64,000 bases of DNA. It comes from Effrenium voratum. Lineage: Eukaryota; Sar; Dinophyceae; Suessiales; Symbiodiniaceae. A model generated the notes under the pieces. The model had not been told where the DNA came from. It saw only the letters and a program-made list of their open reading frames with translations, and searched no databases. This document shows, piece by piece, positions 54,799 through 64,000 of the stretch (position 1 is its first letter; the number at the start of each line of letters is the position of its first letter). The DNA is taken from assembly GCA_963377175.1 (NCBI GenBank), contig CAUJNA010003297.1, positions 155,736 to 219,735 on the forward strand, written 5' to 3'. The position numbers and the translations under genes were made by a program.

Positions 54799-57461
54799 TC
54801 AAGGCCCCGTTTCCTTGGCGAGAACACCCGCAGCACTTGGCAGCAAACGGAACAACAAAGTCCCTGCAATGTTGTCTTCCGGGAGCCCCTGGTGAGATTC
54901 CGTGCTAGTGGTAGGGGGGTGCCCACCAACTGTATTCGTATCCTCTCAATCAAACGTGTCGCCTGTCCATTGCCGGAACCACAACTTGGGCAAGGCACGT
55001 CTGGCTCCGGAAAAAGGGACAGCGAATGATTGTTGAGGTGGAGCGTTCGATTCAGGACTTTGAATCACCAGGAAGCAATCACCCCAATCCATCCTGTGCT
55101 GATATTAGAACCCCCGCCCACACCTTCAGCCACAAACCGCACTGTCGTAGTTTGTCACACACGATACGAAAGCCAGCAAGTAAGAAGCGTGACCTGACGC
55201 ACTTGCCAAATCGGAGTTTGATATCTCGTTTGGCTTTCCTCACAGAAACCTCACTGCCCAGCACTTCAGCCACGGCACCTAGTTCCGAGGAGAGGCTGGT
55301 GGTGAGGAACCCCGGCGTGGCAAGGTACGCCACCATCTCTTGCACACGGCAAAGGTTCAACGGGGTCTGCGACATCCATCCAAACATCCGGAAGAGCCTC
55401 AGAAGCTCAGAAGTACTGTAGTTTGTGAGGCGTGGAGTACGAGAAAAGTCAGCATTTGGGCGGGGGGGGGCATCATCAGCAACCTGCCAATCACACATAC
55501 GCAGCTGCATGTGTGACCTTTCTGTGCGAAAAAAAAAAATGAACGCAAGCAAACGTAAGAACCTGCGAGCTAAAAGTTGTACACCCGAAAAAACGTGTAG
55601 CCCCAGCTTTCAAGGTGATTTTGGGAACCCAACGTACGATGCTCCTGGGTCCACTCCTCACGAGAGCAGCCAAAAGTAGACGATTAAATATGTTATAGCT
55701 GCGAACTGCGCACTTGACCGCGGCCACATCAGTCGTCCCCATACACGCAGGCAGGCTGAGGGAGCGCTTATTCTTACGCTGTTATTTTCTTGGGTTGTCC
55801 CTGCGGCCTGGCGGTTTGGGATTCCCGCTGGCCAGCTCCCCTTGGCACAAGGTTTGTCCACCCTTCCGGCAAAGAGCCTCTGCGCGATTCCAACTCACCT
55901 TCCCGATCTGACAAGCTTTCTTGGCCGCGGCACTTGTCTGTGCCACACAGCATCTCGATCAGCACCGCAGCCAAAGAGAAGACCTGGCGTATTAAACGCT
56001 CGTTTCCACGATTGATCACCAGACCAAATCAGCGCACCACAGTCTTCCAAACAAAACGTGCAAAGCCCACAGACTTGGAGTCAAACCCAAAGGGCCCCCT
56101 CCAAAAGTGGGAGGGGGGGCGCACGTCGATTCTGCCGGGCGGCGTCAGCTTTTGCCAAATCCCACGGCCGGCCGCAAGGCCACGCTGCTTCCGGCGCGGT
56201 AAATGGCCAAGTCCCGCGAGGGTTGCCTGCAGGGACAACTGCGCGAGGAAATGAAAGGCTCGGAGAAGTTAGTCCGGACAACGCCAGCAGTAATCACTGT
56301 CCGTACCCCCAGTGTAATGGGAAACGAGCTCTACCACACGGGGCAAATGTGGGCTTCACGACTGAGGCGGCAGCCGATCCTGAAGCTCCAGTCACTCAAA
56401 CAACTGACCGTGTTCCTGCTTCCCCCTTGTACAGCAGCCCAGAAGATGAATTCTTCGCTCCCTCCAGAAGACAGCCTTGACTGAACACAAGTGCAACTTT
56501 GAACTGAGAAGAAATGGATGCCAACACCCATGCCTCTGGCTGAATGACCCTGAAATAGCAACGCTGCAGTCTACAGTAAAGCTTGCCCCTTTCTGATCGC
56601 ATTTCATCTCCCAGGCTGCTGCAAAGGTTTGAACGTCGCACTTCGTAAGATCAGGACCCGCCTACTGGCCAACCAAGCTTCAAGGCCAACCCAAAATCAA
56701 CGATCCTGGGTTTATAGGCATGCGCCAAAGCGCACACAGGGCGTGCAAAGCATGCAAGTAGGCTGTCCTTCTTGATCCCTAGCAGGCAAACAGAGTAGCC
56801 TCCAATACAACAATCATGCATATGATCAATGCGTTTCCCCTGATACTTGGCTGGGGCCTCCCAATGAGGATCAAGAAGGAAACCTTGTAGGGAAAAACAT
56901 AAGAGCAACACATTTCCGCACATCCACTGCCACAACTCACAGCGCCGCGTTGCTTGCCAAGTATGATGATATACAGCCCATTATTGACTTCATGAGGTGC
57001 GATTGCAGACTGCTGCAGATCTGAAACATGACGTTCCAACATCGGGCTGAGTCTGCCAATGCTTCACAGAGCCTGGTAGAGCAAATGCAGTAATTTCTTG
57101 CTGCATGTTAACGAGCACTCTGACGGCAACAGTCATTGATTGCAGCGTTGTTGAAACAGCCATTCGAGTTGTGTTGTGTGTGTGTGCGGGTGCGTGTGCC
57201 GTCAATGTGTGGTGACACCCGATTGGATGCACCATTTGAGCAACACATAGGCGCAAATCAATCCGAGGGTACAAAACGTGGAAGGCGGAAAGAATCCTGC
57301 GATGGTGGTGGCGGCGGCGGCGGTGTTGCTGATGGTGCTGGTGCTGGAGGAGCTGCCAAATGTATGACGTGTCAGTGTTGGCGGTAGTGGCAGTGGCAGC
57401 AGTGCAGTGGCAGTGGCAGTGGCAGTGGCAGTGGCAGTGGCAGTGGTACTAGTAGCAGTAT

Positions 57462-57511
<50 letters not shown>

Positions 57512-60500
57512 CTGTGTCAGTAGTAGTGGTAGTAGTAGTAGTGGTAGCAGAACAAGTGGTAGTAGTAGTAGTACTACTACTAGTAGTAGTAGTAGTAGTA
57601 GTAGTAGTACTAGTGGTGGTAGCAGTAGTAGTAGTACTAGTAGTACTAGTAGTACTAGTAGTACTAGTAGTACTAGTAGTACTAGTAGTACTAGCGGTAG
57701 AATAGTAGTAGTACAAGTGGTGGTCTAGCGGTAGTAGTAGTAGTGGTGGTGGTGGTGGTGGTGGTGGTGGTAGTAGTGGTGGTGGTAGTAGTGGAGCAGC
57801 AGCAGCAGCACGAAGCATAGCTTGGGAAACCCTGATGCCAGCCAGGAGTCGAAGCAGGGACGCATGGGTATATATATATATATATTTATATATATAAGGG
57901 GTGTATGTAAGGGGGGGTAAAAACAGGCGGGTGCGTAACGAACTATAAGGAAGGTATCTGCAACATATCTCTGGACAACTCATAGAGAAGCGTAGCAGGA
58001 AGGGCCCAAGTACTCAAATAGCAAAAGACTCGTGCTTCGAACATGCTATTTCAACATCAACTTGTAAAGCCTCGCGTGGCTGAAGAGGTGCACACAAGCG
58101 GGTCTTCACTGAGCACATTGCTGCATCCAACATCATGCGCCGATTGACATTTGGTAAATGGTTGCACGCGTCGGTGTAGCTTGTGGGTGTGTGCGTGCAC
58201 AAGTCCATGTGCAGGCAAGCACAGGTCTGAACTCACACTGCCTTTGCGGCCTGCTATGCCCTGAGCAGCAAGGTCACTGCACAGCAAGTTCAGCCCAAAA
58301 CAAAGTCCGTGCCAAAACAATAGTACACATCTCTCAAAAGGCAGATTGCCCATGCGAAGAACAAGGATCTTTGGTGTTCCATCCTCGTTGATCACAATAT
58401 TCTGCGGTTTGAGATCCTGGGCATGTTGCTGCGTCAAGAAAACCATCCTGCGCCAACAGGCGCTTTAGGAATCAGCCCGTAGTTTTCGGACCGAAAACCG
58501 GAAAACACTAGTAATACGGTAACTAAAACAAATGATCACCGTCTTAACAACATAAAGAGTCGCCGAAGCAAAACAAAAAGCAAAAAAACGAAAACAGCCT
58601 TCAGTTGTACCTGGATTCACAACACACACATCCATAAATACAAACAATCTTCAGCATCCAAAAATGCTTTGGTCTGTGATAAGGGACACAGTGTGCAAGT
58701 CCGTGCCAATGGCAGTATGCCACTGCGTCAGCGATCCTTGCTTAGTCTCCAAGCGCTCCGAAAGTACGCTCTGCAACCAGCTCAACATTCATGTTCAAAA
58801 TGCACAACCACCCAGCAACATGGAACCAGCGCATGTCTTCACCTGACAGTGGCTTCATATGATCACAGGTTGGGTATCATGATGGTTCCATGTTTGCCTG
58901 GCGGTCTGCATTCCACATCAAAACATATTTGGTAGCATGTCCATGCAATGATCGCATGCCCAAGCACATTTGAAAGCTTTGTCTACAGTAATTATCTTCT
59001 CTGTCTCTCTTTCTCTCTCTCTCTCTCTCTCTCCCTCCCTCTTCTCAAATAAACACCGAAATGCCTGGATCCCAAAACCTACGCAATGCAATTTGGGACC
59101 CGTCTGCAACTTGGCAATAGTGTATGCGTACATTTGGGGATCCAGGCGCACCAAATTGGATCAAACAGCTGATTGAAGAGTTGGCGCGCGATCTTCAGGT
59201 CAAGTCCAATTTGCTCATCCCTGGGTGCGATCGCATTGCGCCCACAATGCGGCACCTGCACCCTGAGATTATCCATGAAAATTGGGGATTGCAAATCCCG
59301 TTTCAAGCAAGGGTCGCACAGCACACTCTCTCAGACTCTCAGGCTGAGTTCTCCCTCGTGCCTGGCTTTGGCTTAAGGGCTGCGCCTTGTTTGCAGCACA
59401 TTGTGCAGCGAGATGTTTCCAGCGAACTCCATGAACACATAGAAGTTTTGGTTGGCGTGCACTGCGCCGCGCAACCTGAGCAACTCAAAGCAAGAATCTA
59501 GCCTCCGTGTGTGCAACACCGCAACCCGCCTCTTCTGATTTCTGTTAGCACTTTCTGTTGCAGCTGTCCTGTCCTATTTGAAGCTCGTACTGGCCAACAC
59601 CTGTGGAAGCTTGCCCTACCTCAGCCCCTGTTGCGGAGTTCCTCTTTGCATGGCGCAGCCGACACGGCTTTGAGGAAGAGGCAAGAGAAAGCCAGTAGAA
59701 AGGCCAAACAACAAATTATGAGCCTTGTTTTCTTCTATGATTCGGGGATTCTACACTGTTGGCGAGACTGGGGGCTTCACGGGCCAGAATGTGGAAGGTG
59801 CCTTCGTGCAGCTACGCGACAGGCTGGTGGCTTCGCACGCCAAATTACTTTTAGCCAGCCTTCACTGCGGGGCCTATGCGAGAGGCTTTGGCGAGCCTTT
59901 GCTACGCATTTTATTGCTGGCACGGAGAAAGTTCCGAGCTTGAGCCCTGAATCAGAAAGCACAAGAGGTGGCTCAAACTATCGCCCGTGCCTCGCTACAG
60001 TCGCGGCGCGAGAGGCAAACTAGACCGCCTCTTAGATGCCCCAACGAGAAAAATGAAAATAATCTGCGAGCTAAGAATAAGAGCCCAGGTTGTATCCCCA
60101 ACTGTAATCCCCGGAACCCTTCCCGGAAGTCTAGGCCGGAGTCGCTCCAAGCTTTCAGCTGATGGGGCAAAATCAAAAGTACACGAAATGCTAGCACCCG
60201 GCTCGCGTCTAGGGCCCCCATGGTGATTTTCCAAGCGTGCCGCCTCCTGAACAAAGGCAAGCTCATGCCTGAAAAAAGAATCGTGCGCTTCACGGTTTCG
60301 CGGTCTATCATGATATTTGAGAAAAGCTGTCTTTGAGAATATTCATCCTTCCCAGGCACTGGATGATGTTGGGGTGCTTGAGCCAGGCCAGAGTGTTGCA
60401 CTCACCTGCAATTCCATAGACCTCGTCCATGCTCTTCAGGCGATTTTTCCTGCGAACGCAAGGTCGCGCCGAATCACGGGCTGTCACACCCAGCAAATGA

Positions 60501-60650
60501 CTACTACCAACAGTCCCTCAACGCAAGGCTCAATTTGCAGGACAAGAAAACCCGACATTCGCACCCTCGGACTCTCCGGCCTGATGACCTTCACGGCATT
60601 GAAACCTCCACAAAGTTGATCTGCAACCTTGTAGACACGGCCGTGGGTGC
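54799..60650 (-). CDS. protein kinase gene, at least nine exons
   Basis: Exons in minus order: 60563-60650 carries the glycine loop (GTHGRVYKV) and lysine strand (AVKVI). 60348-60449 carries the alpha-C region and HPNIIQCLG. 59386-59475 carries the hinge (FYVFMEFAGNISLHNVL). 59152-59220 carries alpha-E (KIARQLFNQLF). 58370-58447 carries DLKPQNIVINEDG. About 56660-56705 carries KIVDFGLA. 55899-55983 carries alpha-F (VFSLAAVLIEMLCG). 55250-55366 carries LCRVQEMVAYL. 54799-54888 (GLPEDNIAGTLLFRLL, stop) is the end. Several joins restore the frame only with GC or GA donors. The APE exon was not found, and the usual His-Arg before the catalytic Asp is missing. The fold is Ser/Thr-type, perhaps MAPKKK-like. 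Earlier 5' exons probably exist. Confidence 0.7.
57387..57800. repeat. GTA/GTG trinucleotide array
   Basis: Blocks of GTGGCA, AGT, AGTACT and GGT repeats with local inversions (AGTAGTACTACT). It lies inside the kinase gene, in the intron between exons at 58370 and 56705. Poly-Val and poly-Thr frames are artefacts. Confidence 0.95.
57870..57897. repeat. AT dinucleotide tract
   Basis: TA repeat next to the trinucleotide array, inside the same kinase intron. Confidence 0.9.
58997..59040. repeat. CT-rich tract
   Basis: CT dinucleotides in the kinase intron between exons 59152 and 58447. Confidence 0.9.
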
Positions 60651-61015
60651 CTGCCAGCAGAAAGAAAAGCGAACAACCATAATGTTTCTGGATGTGGACA
60701 AATCACAACCATATCATACCATATCCCCCGTTCGCCTGGGACTTTGAGGGCCCTACTTGACACAAACTGTTTGTGATGCCTGGAGTCTGGAACGGGCAAG
60801 TGAAACATTTGTGTCGAGGATTCGCCAGCCTTCACCAAGAACCTGAAGAAAGCGATGGTCACCCACGCATACCTGATGCACTCGTCACGAGTGCAAAGGG
60901 CAACTCCGTCGTAGTAAATCAATCAACATAGGGATCCTTCCGGACAAGTGAGACCCGTGGGAAAAACCATTCGATTCATATGGACCAGTGGACTTAGGTA
61001 CTTTTGCCCAGTGCT

Positions 61016-61182
61016 TCAAGAAAAGCCTGGATCAACCGACAGTATGCCACAGTGGAGCCCAGCTGCCCCATCCACTTCAGGGATCCACCACTGAGGCTGA
61101 AGGAATTGATCCACGTTCAAAGAGTTTGCGTTGACGTCCGACTTGTCAATCTCAACCTGAGCCATCCGTGCAAAGTTGCTCA
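61016..61182 (-). CDS. possible exon upstream of the kinase
   Basis: The frame reads MSNFARMAQVEIDKSDVNAN, then SLNVDQFLQPQ, and stays open to 61016. A second frame (SLKWMGQLGSTVAYCRLIQA) looks equally coding in the downstream half. It could be a 5' exon of the kinase gene or of a neighbour. Confidence 0.35.
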
Positions 61183-61374
61183 TGTAACTGCATGCCCGGC
61201 ATGCCCTGCGTGCCCACAAACGTTGCAAGCAAAACGTCTCTTCATGCCGAGCGCCTTTGACGCCTCTGCGACTCCGGTTGCTTTGTCCGTTGCTGTCATG
61301 CAAGGTGCAGTAACCTGGGCTGCGAGAAAAACACTCAGTGCTTGAATTCTGACCATGAAGTCAAGCAAACAACA

Positions 61375-61573
61375 ACTGCAGCGGCAAGCGGCGGCGGCGG
61401 CAGCAAACAGCCACAGCACAAACAGCAGCAACAGCGACAGCAACAGCATAGCCACAACAGCGGCAACGGCAACAATGGCCACAAAAGCCACGATGTCAAC
61501 AGCAACAGCAACGGTCACGACCACCACCACCACCACCACCACCACCACCACCACCACCACCACCACCACCACC
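61375..61573. repeat. CAG/CAACAG-rich tract ending in a CCA array
   Basis: Imperfect CAGCAACAG sequence grades into about 18 perfect CCA units at 61520-61573. Plus-strand Gln/His and Thr frames and minus-strand Val frames are artefacts. Confidence 0.95.
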
Positions 61574-61699
61574 AGCAACATGCGGTCGCAACATGCGGTC
61601 GCAAGGAACCCTGAAAATCAGTGCCTGCCACACATCCAGCACTAACCACATTCAACATCTATTCATGATCTAACTGTCAATCGGAAATTAAAGCACATG

Positions 61700-64000
61700 T
61701 CCGAACAACTAGCAGGCAGTCAAGCAGAAAATATGAACGACTACATGGTCCCAGACAACTCAACCAGCAAGTAGAAGGCCTTGTCAATAACGAAACACTC
61801 TTCAACTTAAAGAGAGCGTAGCCTGCAGCCGGCAAGTTCGCAAGGACCAAGCACAAGCATTAATTCGCCAATGTGAATCACCGCATTTCGCTGTAGTGTC
61901 ATGCTCTCCAAAACAGAACATATACAGCATGTTAATATGACTTGGTGAGAAGAGCCAGCTTCTCATGACCAAATTTATCTCAACCAACTCCATCTCAGTA
62001 GACAAAGTATCAAACCAGGCGGCCATGGGAACTTCCGTCCGGTCATGTTCCGTCCGGTCAGGTTCCGTCGCCTGCCTGCGCCCAAACGCTGGGAACCCAT
62101 CACGACAAACCACTAAGTATTCTCTACGGGAAAGGCATTCTTGCCCTGCTCTGCGCAACAGTTGACATATTGCATGGAATCAATGGTGATTGCATGTGAC
62201 TGCTGTATCCTTGCATGAGCGAATCAGTAGAAACCTTTAAGTGCCGCATCAAGCTCAACATAGCGGTACAGCAGGCAAGGGAATCAAACTTCAACGTGCG
62301 ACACAGCTCCTGTTAATTACGGACAGTTTGGCAAATCCTTCAATATGCTCTAATATGCTCTAACAAATGGCACTCATCAAGAGTCTGTGAAAACCGTGAT
62401 TCAATTCAGCCTCCATGTCAATGTGGGGGTATGCTTGCCCGCTGGCCATGTTTACCAGTTTGGGACAATTGGACCGATAACCCACAGAGCAAAAGACATA
62501 TATATATATATATATGACCCCCAAGTCTGCACTTCGGGAAGCAGGGGACGATGATAAAACATCTCAACCGTCCTTGGATGCTTCTTGCTATACTAGATTG
62601 AAGCTTTCACGGCAAGTCTTCGCCTTGCGTCTCCGCAGGATCGGCTTCGTGCGCGAGACCTGCCGGCCGCAAAAGGTTATGACAAAACTCCGCCTTCTCA
62701 AGCCATAGGACAGCCAGCCACAAACTCTGAGAAATCGAGACCATGATTTCTTTAGACAGGGTGATGCAAATGCTTCTGCCATCTGTTGCTTGGTGTATGA
62801 TTATCCAATGGTCCAATGCAGCCAAAGAACAACATGAGCTGCGGTTCAGGGCTGGAAACTTGCCCATACATGTTGAAGCTTGAAACCAGCTCAGCATGGC
62901 GCTTGTCATCCAGATGTCGTGCTAAATGTCTTGACTGTGGAATTGAAGCGTACGACGGCCGAGTGGTATGCTGGGTAAACATATGTTTGCCTGGCACTGG
63001 CGATATAAATGAATTGCTGGGACATTGTCGAGACCATTGCAAATTACCATCTGGTAGTTCCATCTTTGTGTACAACCACAGGAACTGGCTCTCGCGCGGG
63101 AAAAGGCCGCCTGTCCATCGACAGCTCAAGAGTTCGGCTTCGCGGGCACATTGCCTGAGCCGCAGTATTGCCATGCTCAATGGGTATGTGTCAAAATGTG
63201 GGGACCCCAAGGTTTCCTCAAAAAACACACACTTATATTGCTTGTAATACATATATATATATATATATTATTGTGGGTTTCCCTCAAAATTTGGAAGCCC
63301 TTTGCGTATTAGAGGGGATTGGCAAGTCTGGCGGCCTTTGGAAAACGAGCAGCTAAGCAAGGAGTGAATATGATCAATCCATAAGAGCCAGCTCTGGGTT
63401 CAGCCGTGGCCACTCCCCTCATGCCATAAGCCCATCGATACCCTGTATGACTGTAGCGTGATTCAGAATGACCCCGGTAATCTGGCACAGGAACTTGGCC
63501 ACGCGAAGGTTGCCTGCCCCTTGACTGCACTTGGTGCATTCCTCACTGATACCAAGGCACCGTTGCAAAGGGGGGTGAAACGCGTCTCAAAGACGATTCG
63601 GCTCCGAAGAGACCGCAATAAATGGGGCTTACATGGTCGAGCCCCTGAAATGGCAGCAGAGAAATGGCTAAGCAACTTGAAATTTGGTTGTCTCCCAGTT
63701 GGTCTGCACGAAGGCCAACCAAACCTCCGAAGACTCCGAAGTGGGAATAAAACTGTCATGGACTAGCGCCAAAGAGATGAAACAACTTATGTGGCCCGGC
63801 TACTCGACCCAGTGCGCACAAACACAAACTTACCTAGCAACTGTTTGCAACGTCAACTGCTTCAAAGCCTTCAGCATGCAACATTTGCGCACCTGCATGC
63901 GAGGAAGAGGCAGCTGTTTCTCTTCGCTGCACATCATCATAATACTAGTACAGTAAACTTTGTGCGTGCAATTTAGCAAAACACATTGCACAAATAACCA
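61700..64000. other. no supported gene
   Basis: Contains a 15-base tandem motif (TTCCGTCCGGTCATG and TTCCGTCCGGTCAGG, about 62033-62070), a 10-base duplication near 62340, and AT tracts at about 62498-62515 and 63249-63271. Open frames on both strands at 62.8-63.25 and 63.46-63.77 kb lack clear splice pairs or familiar motifs. Confidence 0.4.

Noticed and set aside
57372..57983. 203-codon Thr/Leu/Pro-rich minus frame
   Set aside because: Trinucleotide repeat artefact, lying inside a kinase intron.
61342..61645. Gln/His-rich plus frames, possible metal-binding or polyQ protein
   Set aside because: All frames over the CAG and CCA repeats are open. There is no coding sequence on either side.

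Overview
The window looks like nuclear DNA of a peridinin dinoflagellate, most likely a Symbiodiniaceae alga. Five things seen in the sequence point there. (1) Two tandem copies of one gene carry a signal peptide, a transit region and a thylakoid-type leader with an FVP motif at the first cleavage site, as in peridinin plastid proteins. (2) Upstream of each copy is a degenerate 23-base match to the dinoflagellate trans-spliced leader. (3) Exon-like blocks end in a mix of GT, GC and GA donors, and the acceptors are mostly AG|G. (4) Nearly every convincing coding block, from about 0.4 to 61 kb, is on the minus strand. (5) There is an intronless ubiquitin-like/RCC1-repeat gene of a kind common in these genomes. 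Homology searches were not possible. Most genes are therefore given as individual exons read by eye from open frame, codon texture and splice signals.

Layout, left to right, all minus unless stated. 0.4-1.4 kb: exons of an unknown coiled-coil-like protein. 5.9-7.9 kb: exons of one or two unknown genes. 7.93-9.44 kb: the tandem plastid genes. 9.6-10.4 kb: two further exons. 12.1-12.2 kb: what looks like a broken acyltransferase fragment. 14.1-19.1 kb: exons of unknown proteins split by large CT and TG simple repeats. 21.6-23.2 kb: a degenerate GC-rich satellite. 23.5-25.0 kb: four exons. 27.6-30.3 kb: more exons plus a hairpin repeat cluster. 30.6-32.3 kb: a multi-exon gene with an in-frame stop and a frameshift, possibly decaying. 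33.6-38.7 kb: unknown exons around an AAGC array. 38.9-41.2 kb: an ankyrin-repeat gene. 41.7-42.8 kb: three exons, followed by one plus-strand open frame. 44.7-46.2 kb: the RCC1-type gene. 46.9-48.7 kb: a coiled-coil gene whose last exons join in phase. 51.0-54.0 kb: further exons. 54.8-60.7 kb: a protein kinase gene in at least nine exons, with the G-loop, alpha-C, hinge, catalytic loop, DFG and C-lobe in order. The last kilobases (61.7-64 kb) hold no supported gene.

Only the tandem plastid genes, the RCC1-type gene, the kinase and the ankyrin gene can be tied to a known class. The plastid proteins should sit in the thylakoid. The RCC1-type protein is probably a scaffold or ubiquitin-related protein. 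No pathway links the neighbours, which is usual for dinoflagellate unidirectional gene arrays. Long stretches are introns, spacers and simple repeats.
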